Part shown: positions 22,956-33,717 of the stretch, piece after piece
Layout of the letters: each line of letters opens with the position of its first letter
How positions within the stretch are numbered: the first letter of the stretch is position 1
NCBI GenBank assembly: GCA_031835245.1
Contig: JAVKOQ010000036.1
Location: 129,001-193,000, forward strand
Reading direction: 5' to 3'
Length of the DNA: 64,000 nt
From: Balamuthia mandrillaris
Taxonomy: Eukaryota > Discosea > Longamoebia > Balamuthiidae
The notes under the pieces: generated by a model
The model's input: only the letters and a program-made list of their open reading frames with translations
What the model was told of the DNA's origin: nothing
The model's database searches: none
Position numbers and translations under genes: made by a program

Positions 22956-24174
22956 TCACGCCTGGTGGTGTTGTTCCTGCCATTCAACAGGGCGAGACCC
23001 CACGGATCGAAGCCTCATCCTCACCGCATTGCCCGAGTTGAACATGGTGGTGATGGCCCACAACCTGGTGGACTCTGGGCGAAGCTTCACCGTCTCGTTC
23101 CACTTGTCGTTGCGAAAGTATTGGATTTCCCGCTTGTCAAAGTCCACCAGAGCCCCCAACACATCGCCTTGCTGCCATCCAGACAACAGTGTTCGTGACT
23201 TTGAGAACGTTGTGGGACTCCCTGTCACTTTTTAAACATTTGTTAAACCAAAGAAACAAACAATCAAATAAAATCAAAGGGTGAACAGAAAGGAAGCAAT
23301 ACGTACCACTCTGTGAAGCTGACACGAGATTGCACCAACTGTAACAGACCTCTCGCTTACGGTCGATGAAGCGGCGGTGGACAAAGTCAAAGTTGTCATC
23401 AACGAAGCCCACGCTCCATGTGAATGAGTTACATTGTTCGATGATGAACTCCAAAGCTACAATGCCAGTGCTGAACGTTTGTTTGCTGCGAACCGTCACG
23501 TAATGGCGTAGGTCTCTTTGTGTTGATGATAGTGGGTTGAAAGCGAGCTTATGAGAAAGACAAAGAAAAAGATATGAGGAGGATGAAGAAGACGACAAAA
23601 AACAAAGAAGACGAAGAACAAAAGAAGAAAATAGGGGAACAGAGAGCAAATGTAAGGTTACCCAGCATGCATTGGCCAAACGATCAGATCGGGGGAGGAA
23701 ATGTCACAAGAAGCAATCCAGCTGTGGCACTCTGCAGTTTTTCTCAACTGTTCCTGATCCCACACCAACCGAGTGTCTGCCCAAAATATATTGCACACAT
23801 CACTTCAGCTTTAAGAACGTCATAGAGAGAAGGCAAGAGAGACCAGAAAATAAGGGAGATGAGAGGAGAGAAGAGAGAGCACGAGAGAGGAGAAGAGAGA
23901 AAGAGATCGGAGAGAAGAGAGAAGAAGGGATGGACAAACCGCGATAGGTGTGAAACCAGGAGGGCTTGTCCGGAGGAAGCTCCCTCACGCCGAGGTCCTC
24001 CTCGCAACGGGCACGCCATGCCATGCCATCCAGCACCGCCGCCAAGCAGGTGGAGGACAGCACAAAACAAGAGGGGTACAGCTCCTTGGTGGGAACGAAG
24101 CCGAATATCATGGCCAGCACCTCCCTTGGCAGCTCCTCCAGCCCCGCCTTCTCCTCCTCCGCCTTGCTTTCCAT
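22956..24174 (-). CDS. F-box/SPRY protein B
   Basis: This is a tandem paralogue of the gene at 21209-22344, with the same four-exon plan. Exon 1 (24174 to ~23950) encodes MESKAEEEKAGLEELPREVL, with a short acidic insertion compared with A, and the identical stretch ending SWFHTYRG. Exon 2 reads TRLVWDQEQLRKTAECHSWI. The SPRY exons read TFSTGIVALEFIIEQC, WSVGFVDDNFDFVHRRFI, CYSWCN, and GWQQGDVLGALVDFDKREIQ with FRNDKWNETVKLRPE. Exon 1 is almost identical to that of A over about 200 bases while the SPRY exons differ clearly, a pattern of gene conversion. The inferred role is SCF substrate receptor. Confidence 0.83.
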
Positions 24175-24374
24175 TACCACTGTTTGTTCACCAAAAGATT
24201 GTTCTGATCGGTATTTTATGGTCGACAAATACCATTTATGGTAAAACAGGAGATTTATATGATTTTCGATTCGTTGTTGGATTGATCGAAACATCTGATC
24301 ATATCGCCTCTCGGTAATGCTGCAGTTGCGAAAGAAAGTCAAGGGGTGCCACTTCTTAGGTGAACGGCAACAGC
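24175..24374. promoter_or_regulatory. Divergent promoter between F-box/SPRY B and F-box/GTPase 1
   Basis: GTCGACAAAT lies at 24221-24230, about 50 bases upstream of the minus-strand ATG and 150 upstream of the plus-strand ATG. Two F-box families are therefore transcribed divergently from one 200-base region. Confidence 0.5.
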
Positions 24375-25741
24375 ATGGCAGAAACAACGGTTGTGTTGCC
24401 GCCGGAACTGTGGCTGGAGGTCTTTGCCCATTTGGGCACGATGGAGGACCTTTGCTCCCTCGCTCAGGTCTGTCACCGCTTTGCTGCTCTCAGCCGGGAG
24501 GACCGCTTGTGGAGGCCCTTGGGCTCTCCTTCTTGGCTTCATGAGGAGGAAAGAGGAGGGGAAGGAGGAGGAGACGACGGAGGGTACGGCCGTTGGAAGC
24601 GACGTTACTTGGTGTGGCTAAGACGGACTTTGGAGGAGTGGCACGCTGTCGTTCGTCCTTGCTTCCAAAAGAATTCTCGTGAGAAACAAGAAGAACAAGA
24701 AGCACCAGAAGAAGACGAACCAAAAGAGCTGGTTATGCACTTCTCGTTGATAGGTTGAAAAGCTTTTGTTTTGTGTGTAGTTGTCATGTGTTGGTGATGT
24801 GGTTTGCTGAAACGTTCACTACTACAACAGGAACGGGAGGTGCGGGAAAGACCTCGTTTGGTCGGCGGTTTGGCTATGGGGAGTTTCAAGATTGGAGATA
24901 CTGCAACTTAGGCACAGACTTTACCGTTCGTCAACTGGTCCTCCCTAACGGCGCAAGAGCCAAGGTCTTTCTCTGGGATCCATGTGGTCGGCTTTGTTTT
25001 GTTGGTGTTCTTGTTCTTGTTCCTGTTCTTCTATCTTCCGTCTTCAACTTGTTCTTCCTTTTCCTTCTTGTTCCTCTTCTCTTCTACTTCTTTCCTCCTC
25101 GCTTATCTTGGCTTTCAGACGTTAGCAAGCTCTTACCTTTCTTTGTTGTACAAGGTGCCGAGCGCTTTAGGATACCGCATCTGCTGCTGCGAAAGAAACA
25201 AGGATTGGTGATCTGTTATGACAGCACAGACCAAACCTCCTTTTCTGCTTTGGAGAAGTGGCTGGAGATAACAAACGACCTGGCAGCCAGTCGCGGAGAG
25301 GACTTTTGGCACGCAGCCAGAGTGGTAGTGGCTTGCAAGTGCGATATACAGAACTCATGCAGAGTGGATGATACCATGGCAGATGAAATGGCAGCCAAGT
25401 GGCGTGCCTTTGCTCACTTTCGCACCAGGTTTCTGTCTTTTTCTCGTCCTTCATTTCTTCCTTCTTTCCGATAACATGCAGCTTCTCTTCGTTTCTTCAC
25501 CTGCACCAGTGCTAAAACAGGAGAGAATGTGGAAGAGGCCATGAAAGCATTGGTGGAGGCCACGCTGGACCCATTCCAGAGACTGCCACCATGCCATCGC
25601 CCACGTTACATGCCCTCGCTGGCTGCCCTTCGCTCCAGGCACAAGCACTCTGCATTGCTCTTTCCTCACCGAGCTCAGCCCCCTCCTGCACCAAACGCAG
25701 AAGACGGAGAAAACAAGCTATGGCACTGCGTATGTCAATAA
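24375..25741 (+). CDS. F-box/Rab-like GTPase fusion, copy 1
   Basis: Four exons: 24375-24753, 24831-24986, 25155-25428 and 25510-25741. Exon 1 encodes the F-box (LPPELWLEVFAHLGTMEDLC, SLAQVCHRFAALSREDRLWR) and a conserved linker (WKRRYLVWLRRTLEEWHAVV). Strand b1 and the P-loop follow at once: FSLIG spliced to TGGAGKTSFGRRF. Then come G3 (FLWDPCGAERFR, like Rab WDTAGQERF), LVICYDSTDQTSF, the G4 position as VVACKCD, with Cys replacing Asn of NKxD, and G5 SAKTGENVEEAM. The tail ends LWHCVCQ, a CaaX-like box. The expected switch-I Thr is Asn here. Predicted role: membrane-anchored F-box protein with a divergent G domain. The F-box and G-domain assignments are firm. The function of the fusion is inferred. 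Confidence 0.87.
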
Positions 25742-25774
25742 CCTCCTCTAACGCATTTGTTGTTTCTTACGGTG

Positions 25775-25848
25775 GAGCCCTTCCACCCAACGATGGACAT
25801 TTTGGGGTGTTGAAATGGGCGAGAGAGAACGGATGCCCTTTCGGATGA
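25775..25848 (+). pseudogene. Relic of a CPWD-type ankyrin repeat
   Basis: The frame NDGHFGVLKWARENGCPFG copies the repeat NGHLEVLKWARENGCPW of the intact F-box/ankyrin gene at 42141-43208, then stops. It sits between two F-box/GTPase genes with no start or further repeats. It is a solitary repeat fragment, probably left by unequal exchange. Confidence 0.65.
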
Positions 25849-26085
25849 GCGGAAGCTTGAGTTAGTTGCCAAGAACCAAACTCTTTGGGAAGAGCAGAGC
25901 TGAATAGGACAAAAAAAAAAAGAGATGAAGAAGACCTCACGTGACCTGAAAGACAATAAACGAATGTTGTGTAGAAGTCTTTCATGCTTACATTGGAGGA
26001 GGAGTTACTTCTTTTTTGTTTAATAAAATAAAACTCCTTTTTTTTTATTTTTGCAAGCTATAACGAACAGTTTAGTTTCAAAGGC

Positions 26086-27398
26086 ATGACAGAGGCGTTG
26101 CCTGCGGAGCTATGGTTGGAGGTCTTCGCCCATTTGGGCACGATGGAGGACCTTTGTTCCCTTGCTCAAGTGTGTCACCAATTCGCCGCCCTCAGCCGGG
26201 AGGACCTGTTGTGGCAGCCTTTGGCCTGTCCATCTTGGCTTCCCGAAGTTGAGGGTGAAGAAGCCGGGGAAGCAGGGAAAGGTCTTTGGAAGCGACGTTA
26301 CATGGTGTGGCTGCGACAAACCTTGGAAGCGTGGCACGCTGCCGTTCGTCCGTGCTTCCAAAAGAAAACCAAACAGGAAAAACAAGAGACAGCAGCACAA
26401 GAAGAAGATGAGCAAGAAGCTGAACCAAAAGAACTGGTTATGTCGATGTTGATGATAGGTAGGAAACGTTCTGTTGTAGTGCATAGTAATAGCCTGCTGA
26501 AGAGCCAAATACTACAGGGCCAATGGGCGCAGGAAAGACCTCGTTTGGCAAACGGTTTGCCTTTAGAAAGTTCCAAGAGCACAGCTACATAACCGTAAGC
26601 ACAGATTATACCATCCGCCAACTACACCTGCAGAACGGCATGAGTGCCATGATCATGCTCTGGGACCCCGCAGGTTTGATTTTGTTGTTGGCTGGCGTTC
26701 TTCTTGTGTTGCTCCTGCTTGTTCCTCGTCTTCTTCTTCTTCTTCTTCTTCTTGTTCTTCTTCTTCTTCTGCTTCGTGGTTATTGCTCGTTCTCACGGTG
26801 CTTCATTGAGGCGCTGAGCGGTTTGTGCCGATATTACATCCGCTGCTGGGGAAGAAACAAGGTTTGCTTGTCTGCTATGACAGCACCGACCCGAACTCTT
26901 ATTCTGCTCTGGAGAAATGCTTGAAGAACGTGGATGATCTGATGGCCAGTCGCGGAGAGGACCGCAGACATATACCAAGAGTGCTGGTGGCCTGCAAATG
27001 CGATAAGAATGCTGCGTGCCAAGTGAGCGATGCCCTGGCAGAAGAAATGACGGCCAAGTGGCACGCCCTGGCTCACTTTCGTACCAGGTTTTTATTTACT
27101 GGTTCTTTCTTCATTACTGCGGTATCTTCCGTTCGCTTGTGATGACACTATGATACATCTGAACAGTGCTAAAACAGGAGAGAATGTGGAAGAAGCAGTG
27201 GAGGCGTTGGTGGAGGCCACGCTGGACCCATTCCAGAGACTGTCACCATGCCACCGCCCACGTTATATGCCCTCGCTGGCTGCCCTTCGCTCCAGGCACA
27301 AGCGCTCTGCATTGCTCTTTCCTCACCGGGCAACCCCAAAAGAAAAAGAAGAAGAAAACACGTCATCCTTTGCTGCATGGCACTGCGTGTGTCAATGA
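26086..27398 (+). CDS. F-box/Rab-like GTPase fusion, copy 2
   Basis: Four exons: 26086-26458, 26518-26673, 26811-27087 and 27167-27398. The F-box reads LPAELWLEVFAHLGTMEDLC, and the linker WKRRYMVWLRQTLEAWHAAV. The P-loop is split by intron 1 (MLMIG | PMGAGKTSFGKRF). The switch-I region is VSTDYTIRQL and G3 is MLWDPAGAERF, the most Rab-like of the family. G4 is VACKCD, G5 SAKTGENVEEAV, and the tail WHCVCQ. It is a close tandem partner of copy 1, sharing intron positions and phases and much sequence in exon 4 (PRYMPSLAALRSRHK). As in copy 1, the WDxxG motif lies in the same exon as the P-loop, whereas copies 3-6 have an extra intron there. Confidence 0.87.
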
Positions 27399-27794
27399 AC
27401 CAACGGCACCCTCCGCCCCCCCCCTTCCCCTCTCCCAAGAAAATCGCACCACTAGTGGCCTCGCTCGACCCGAGTCGGCGTGTAACGCTTCGATGAAATG
27501 GAATAAAAGAAAAACAACAGTTCAGCGAGCAACATCGAAGAGATTTCGATCCACTTTCTGCGAATTTCCATGAAATATCCTTCGGTTCGCCGAAAATTTA
27601 CGTTGAAGAGTTACGCCAAAGGCCATTCTCCCCATGCCAGTGTCCAATTTTTCCCTTGAACGGAATCCGAGCGTTGGACCCCTCTGTTTTCTCTACGATC
27701 CTTAAGGTAAAAAATTGCTGAAATAAAAGAAAAAAAAAAGCTGTGAAGAAGAAAAAGTTTAAACCGGAAAAGAAAGAAACGCACACAAGACAAC
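27399..27794. other. Intergenic, no gene seen
   Basis: Roughly 400 bases between F-box/GTPase copy 2 and the PAC2-family gene. There is no long frame, RNA gene or repeat. It ends in an A-rich leader before the ATG at 27795. The standard GTCGAC element is not present. Confidence 0.5.
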
Positions 27795-28543
27795 ATGGAA
27801 CTGCCAAAGATGAGCGAAGAAGAGCTGAAAAAGTTCAAGGAGCAAGCGGCCAAGTACGGCTTCATCGTGCATGACAAGAAGGAGCCCGCGGCGGCGAAGA
27901 AATCGGCCGACAAGGAGAAGGGCAAGGAGAAAGGCGAGCACGTCCCGAGAAAGAGGGTGCTCCACGGCAGCGGCTTCTACAAGAAAAAGAAGGTTCGTGG
28001 TGGTGCTCCTCTAACATTTCTTTATATCCTTTTGCTGGCCTTTGAGCTAATCCTTCTTTTCATAGGTCGGCTTTAGGAAGGAGTATGGCACGCCGCACCA
28101 AGGCATCGTCCTGAGAGAGTTGGACAACATTAATGTCAAAGGAGCTGTCATGATGACCTCCTTCCCGTCCTCCAGCCTTGCCTCCATCCTCAGCGGCGGC
28201 TACCTACGCGAAAAGGTCCGTCTCTTCTCCTTCTCCTTCTCCTTCTCCTTCTTGTTCTTCTTGTTCATCTTCTTCTTCTTCTTCTTCTTCTTCTTCTTCT
28301 TCTTCTTCTTCTTCTTCTTCTTCTTCTTCTTCTTGTTGTTGTTGTTGTTGTTGTTGTTGTTCTTCTTCTTCTTCTTCTTCTTCTTCTTCTTCTTCTTCTT
28401 CTTCTGTTCAGTGGTGCTCTTTTTACTATTCTTCTTGTTCTTCTTCTGCCTTTGCTATATCTCTCTCTCTGTTCTCTCTTCTCTCTTGCTCCTCACTCCT
28501 CCCTTATTCTTCTGTCTTTATTACTGTCTCTCTTCACTTGCTG

Positions 28544-28580
<37 letters not shown>

Positions 28581-29483
28581 CTTTATATTGATCCCTCCTC
28601 TTCTCTAACCTTATCCGTCCTACAGATGGAACTGCCTCTTGTGGCCATCATCTCTTCGCACCTCTTCCCCTCCCGCTGCATCATTGAGAAGGGCATCCCC
28701 TCCCACTCTGTCCGCATCTTTGGCGACCAGCGCCTGGTCGTCGTCGTCTGCGAGTTCAAGATTCCTCCGGAGCTCTCCTACCTGATGGCGGAAGTCTTGT
28801 TGGACTTTGCTCTGAGGCACGAGGTCCCGATGATCATCACCATCGAGGGCGTTCCCTCTGAATCTCCAGTTGGAGCCAAGCCTAAGCTGCAATATATCTC
28901 CACCAACAAGAAGTTTAGCCACACGATGGAAGACTTGCAACATACTGGCTTGGAAGAGGCTGTTGTTGGAGGTATGACGCTTTCTCTCTTTTTTTTTTAT
29001 TATTTGCGTTTTGAACCGTTTGTTTGCTTTTCAAACCTTTTGCTCATGTTTATCTCTTGTTTTTGTTTCTTTAAACTAAGGTATAACGGGAGCTATAATG
29101 GCGGAAGGCAGTCTTGCCGAGCCTGACGTGGGCTGCTTGCTCTGTCCCACCTCGCAAGAGTTTCCCGATGCCTCCGCCGCTGTAACAGTAGTGGAGGCTA
29201 TCACCGCATTCATCAGCGCTATGACTGGCAACGAAGTTAAGGTATGCTATTTTTTCTTGTTTGTTTTCTCTCTCTCTCTCTTTCTTCGTATGCTCATTGT
29301 CTCTCTTTAAATGTGTTCATTTTTCTTGTATTTGACGACATTGCTTATGTTTCTTGCACTATTAAAAAGGTGGATACTTCACCTCTCGAAGAGAAAGCCA
29401 GCCAGTTGCATGCTTCTGTCGAGAAGTTGCTCAGCAGCGAACGCGCTGCTCAACGGGCTTCCACCTCTCACATGTATGGTTAA
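27795..29483 (+). CDS. PAC2-family protein (proteasome-assembly-chaperone fold)
   Basis: Five exons: 27795-27992, 28066-28215, 28626-28971, 29081-29241 and 29370-29483. The N-terminal extension is basic (KKEPAAAKKSADKEKGKEKG; LHGSGFYKKKK | VGFRKEYGTPHQG). The PAC2 fold then reads SHLFPSRCIIEKGIPSHSVR, LVVVVCEFKIPPELSYLMAE, IITIEGVPSE, GLEEAVVGGITGAIMAEG, CLLCPTSQEFPDASAAVTVV and EAITAFISAMTG. Such spacing is closest to archaeal-type PAC2/COG2047-like proteins, with the glycine-rich GGITGAI loop. Eukaryotic PSMG2 assembles the 20S proteasome alpha ring. Whether this protein does so is unknown. Intron 2 is a 410-base TTC/TTG/CT microsatellite. Confidence 0.72.
28216..28620. repeat. Intronic (TTC)n, (TTG)n and (CT)n microsatellites
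   Basis: Intron 2 of the PAC2-family gene is almost entirely simple repeat: TTC, then TTG, TTC again, then CT runs. The purine-free sense strand matches other large introns in this window. Long Phe, Ser or Leu frames across it are artefacts. Confidence 0.93.
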
Positions 29484-29606
29484 ACACATGTGCAGAGGCC
29501 TGTTTATTTGTTTTCTTCTTTCTTTCTTCATTCGTTGAGTGAAGAGAAAAGTGATACTTTATTGTATGTGGATATTGTTTTAACTCATTCTTTTTAAACA
29601 ACAAAC

Positions 29607-31317
29607 CTACGAATGAACTTGTTGAGCGCAATGGGAGTTATGATGTGTGGCTGTGGTTGCTTTGGAGAGGAAGAAGAGGTTGATGTAATGAGCAAAGTGT
29701 AGCCGAAACAAACGCTGCGAGCATTCGTCTGTCTTCAACAGCGTGTAGAGGTTGGTGCCTAAAAACGGCAACATCTCGTCGAACCGTTGGTTTAACAGCG
29801 TGTCTGTTTTTAAAAGCGAAGAGGGGTAAGAAAAGCAGAGATTGTGAGAATAACAGGAGAGAAAAGGGAAAGGGAACCATGAAAAGTATGAAGGATGGCG
29901 AGGGCAGCAGCAAGGACGGCATCCCATCCACAAAACAAGAGGCAATCCCACACCAGCAAAGCCAAAGTCGAAGGCAAACATGTGCCGAACAAAGCTAAAA
30001 ACCACTTAGTGCCGATCATGCGAGGAGGAAGGTCCTCCAACTCGAAGTGTTTGGACAATTGTGGAAGATGTTCGGAGAGTGCTTTCTCCAAGTCAGCCAA
30101 TGGCTTCGTCAAACCTGGTAAACCTGTGCAAAGGAAGTTTTGTGTGCGGTAAGAAGAGCAGCAGCATGAACAGCAGAAACCGAATAAGAAGAAGAAGAAG
30201 AAAAAGAAAAAGAAAAAGAAGAACAAGAACAAGAAGAAGAACAAGAACAAGAAGAACAAGAAGCGAAGTGTAATCCAACAGGAGGAAAAACTCAAATACC
30301 TTTTAAAAACAGATCGCCTATAGCATACCGCTTGTTAAGAGATGTGAAAGCCCAAAACGCTTCCTTTTGTATTGAAATATTTTGTATGTTGTTTGTTGGT
30401 AGAGAAGAGAACAGAAAGAAGAAGATAAAGAAGAAGAAGAAGAAGAAGAAGATTAAGGTGACAACAAAAGAAGCAAGCAGCAACGAAGTAACGAATGAAG
30501 AGGATAGGGTAGAGAATGGGAGAACGTTCGCTCTGCTAAGAAATAACACGGAACTAGAAGGCCAAAAAGACAGAAGAACAAGTGGAGATACCTCTTCACG
30601 AAGACCAGCAAGCAAAATCATTCCCGTCACAAAGTTCATGCCTTGACAGTATCCAATTGGTGGATGAAAGACAGCTATCGCCTTCAACACACGAAACAAT
30701 ACTTTTTGTCTTTCATTTTTTGCTTTTTAATAACAGATAGGAAGGGAGAGAGAGAGAGAACGTAACATTACCTCTCAGGGTTCAGCTTTTTGTACGTTCT
30801 TGGCAGGTCTATTTCTATGCACTTTTTGTTGCGGTCAGAGATAGGCAGGAGGAGAAGTGATTGGTAGAGGTCTGGGTTTTTGGTGGCTTGCTCTGTGCAT
30901 AGCAACTCATGACACCAAAACTATATTGCACAAAAAACATGTATTCTGTTAACAGGAGCACAAAAAAGGGTGGTCGTAAACAAAGGAAGGAAAAGTATTA
31001 CTTGAGGCCTATAACTTGGTTCAATGCCGCCTGCTTTCAAGATGGAGGTAACAATCTGCAAAGAAACTGGGAGGTTAGAGCCGTTTGGTAAGCAGGTTAA
31101 CGAAAAGAATAATACAAACATGACTTGGTTCGTGGAGGTCATAGTCTGCCAACAGAGTCTCCCAAGCGATACATTCAGTGGATTGCTGGTGTTCATCATG
31201 CTCAGGCCTGCTGTTGTCATTCTCTTCCACTGTTTTCCTTTCCATTCGACAAAGATATACAGCATTTGTTTTTTTTTTTCCTTTCTTTTTCTTTGGTTCC
31301 TTCGTTACGTCACACAT
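29607..31317 (-). CDS. TBC-domain Rab GTPase-activating protein
   Basis: The gene has several exons. The start is probably MCDVTKEPKKK at 31317. The N-terminal exon has ECIAWETLLADYD, then IVTSILKAGGIEPSYRPQ. The TBC core follows: ELLCTEQATKNPDLYQSLL, the catalytic-arginine motif IEIDLPRTYKKLNPE, VLKAIAVFHPPIGYCQGMNF (the YxQ motif), AFWAFTSLNKRYAIGD, LPQLSKHFELEDLPPRMIGT, KWFLALFGTCLPSTLALLVW and CGWDAVLAAALAILHTF. Both dual-finger residues (Arg of IxxDxxR and Gln of YxQ) are present, so GAP activity toward a Rab is expected. It ends near NSHCAQQVHS. Its neighbourhood includes the Rab-like F-box fusions, but a functional link is only speculation. Confidence 0.85.
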
Positions 31318-31461
31318 ACCTAATATAACCTTAACTTACGTCATGTATACCTAATTCAGTAAAACCGTTAATTAATTTATTAAACTGACCAATCAGAACA
31401 GAACGCCGCTTCGCGAAACAAAAATTTAAACAAAATTATATTTATAAATTTTTTTATTTGT
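31318..31461. other. Short AT-rich intergenic stretch
   Basis: This spans the upstream side of the TBC gene and the 3' end of the J-domain gene. It contains a near-duplicate motif pair (TTACGTCACACATACCTAAT and TTACGTCATGTATACCTAAT at about 31304 and 31336). No gene was seen. Confidence 0.4.
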
Positions 31462-33717
31462 TTAAACAAATTGGGGAACAGCCGAAAGGCGGGTCCACCG
31501 CTTATCACCTCCCACCACCGCGTCCAAGAAGGTCGAAATGGCCTCCTCCGTGTAGTCCTTGCCTTCGTACGCCACAAACTTGCTTCGCTTGGTGTTCCAC
31601 ACGAACAACAGCGGCGTGGCCCCGCTCTCCGCCAAACCGATGCCCTCCCTCCAGTTGCTCTGCCTCGCCGCGTCCATCCACACAAACTCAAACTTGTCCT
31701 TGGCATACTTGCTCTCCAGCTTTCTCATCGTTTCCATCTTCTCCTTGGGCACTTGCCTGTTCCGCCTTCGCTCCGCGTTGTTGTTGTCACCCTCCTCCTC
31801 TCCCTCCGCTTCCTCCAAAGAGTCCACCAAGCTAACAACGCACAACACGCTGCCGTCCGAGGGACAAAGCCTCTCGAAGGTGTCCCCTCGGACCTCCAAC
31901 GTCTCCCCCAAGAAGGCCTCCATGCTCTGCGTCGAGTGCTGGTGGTGCTGGTGGGCGGCGGCGCCGCTCGAGGAGGACATCTTCACCAGAAAGCGTCGCA
32001 GCTCGAGGTAGGTTTTCACCCCGGTATAAGTGGTCACGCGTTCGTTGGAGGGCTCCACAAACACAATCGTTGGCAGCTCCTTCTCCAGCGAGTAACGTTT
32101 CATGATGTCGTCCTGGAACGTGCCCTGCGCATCCACCGAGGAGATCATGCCAAACTTGAACAACGCCTTAAAGTCCTTGGAGAGGGCGTTGAACATCGGC
32201 GGGCTGACCTTCTTGTTGGTGAAGAGCAGGACGACCGGTTGGTAAGGGTTCTGCTCGTTAAGGAAGGTGTTCATCTCCTCGTGGCTCGTCAGGACGGTCA
32301 CGAAGGAGGGCAGGTCACGCACGGCAAAGTCTGCAATGGCATCGGCGTGACGTGCTCCATCGTATACTATCGGCTCCACATGAACGTTTTGCGTATCGAC
32401 TGTGCTTGGGTCTTGATAGGGGAACTTCAGGATGGTGGGATACCCTTTTATGTTGTACCGCATGAGGAGGTCTTTTTGGGAGGGGCTGTCCTCCAACACC
32501 GCCACTTTGACCATGCCACGCAGTGACTTGGCGGCTTTCTTGTATTCCTCAGCTAATTTGTGGCAGTGTGGACCTAAGGAAGAGAGAAAGAGAGAGAAAG
32601 AGAAACGACGAAAGAGAGAGAAGTCAAAATTAATAAAAGGGTAAAGGAAAATAAAATTAAGAATAACGTACAAGTCTGAGAATAGAATTGAACAAGCCAC
32701 ACCAAGTCAGGATGTTCGAGTACGTTCTTGTCAAAGCTGTCGCCAGACAGCAGAATGACGTCATCAGTACCGCTGTAAAGAGGCGCCTCTTCTTGCGGCG
32801 GTGGTGGTGGTGGCTGATGTTGTCTCTGTTGTCTGGTGCTTCGGTATCCTCCACCTCCTCCTCCGCCTCCTCCTTTGCAACATGATGTTCAATCAGTTAC
32901 ATGGAAGTGAGAAAATAAAAGAAAAAATAAAGGAAGTTACCTCCAAAATGAAACTGAGTGCCGCCACCGGTAGTGCGAAACTCAAAGGCGCCGCCTTGGA
33001 AGAATTGTTGAAACATGTTGAACGGATCACGGAACTGGAAGGTTCCGCCGCCGCCGCCGCCGCCACCTGCACCACCTTTGATACCTTCCTCTCCGAAACG
33101 ATCGTACTTTTGCCTCATTTCATCATCTGACAGTATTTGGTACGCTGTTTATGGAAAAAAAGTCAACATGTGAAGAAAAGAATAAACCACTACCACCGCC
33201 CCCTCGCGTTCCTTCTTTCTCTTTGACCATTTGTAAACACTGAGCTGAGCGCAGTCTCTTGCGCCTTTCTCTGCTCTCTCCCTCGCAACCTCTGCTCTCT
33301 GTTCTCTGCTCTCTTTTCACTTCTCTCATCTTTCTCCACAATCTTCATATTTCGTCAAACCTTCGCTCAGTTCTGCAAACTTTTCAGCAGCTTCAGGGTC
33401 TGGGTTCTTGTCCGGGTGGTACTTCATCGACAAGTCACGGAAGGACTTCTTGATCTGTTTCTGCGAAGCGTCTCTCGGTACGTTCTGTTGCAAACCGTAG
33501 TAGAGCCATGGTCATGGTTAGAGAGTGCAAGAAGAGCTTTTAGTGAACCACAAGAGAGAGAGAGAGAGAGAGAGGAAGGGAGGGAAGGCAAAGGTACCAA
33601 AATACGGTAGTAGTCCTTGCCAGCGAGTACTCCAGTCTCGCTGCCGGCCAACGCCAGGTAGATCACCACCACCGCACAAAACAGGCACCATGCCCGTACC
33701 GGGGTTTGCCATGCCAT
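31462..33717 (-). CDS. ER J-domain protein with thioredoxin-like domains (ERdj5/DNAJC16-like)
   Basis: A signal peptide ([16 protein letters not shown]) begins at 33717. The J domain follows: KDYYRIL | [36 protein letters not shown] with the HPD motif, and [21 protein letters not shown] Gly/Phe-rich region ([26 protein letters not shown]) and a Gly/Gln/Pro linker come next. The thioredoxin-like domain reads [14 protein letters not shown] then [18 protein letters not shown] and [12 protein letters not shown]. The CPHC active site is created by splicing across the intron at about 32577-32674. Further thioredoxin-fold repeats lack CxxC. The expected role is ER folding or reduction assisted by BiP. 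No KDEL is present; the end reads AVPQFV. The large exon 31462 to ~32576 carries the C-terminal two thirds. Confidence 0.82.

Noticed and set aside
31471-32526. A 351-codon plus-strand frame opposite the J-domain/thioredoxin gene
   Set aside because: The opposite strand has clear thioredoxin-fold motifs. This frame is His/Leu/Val-rich and a shadow.
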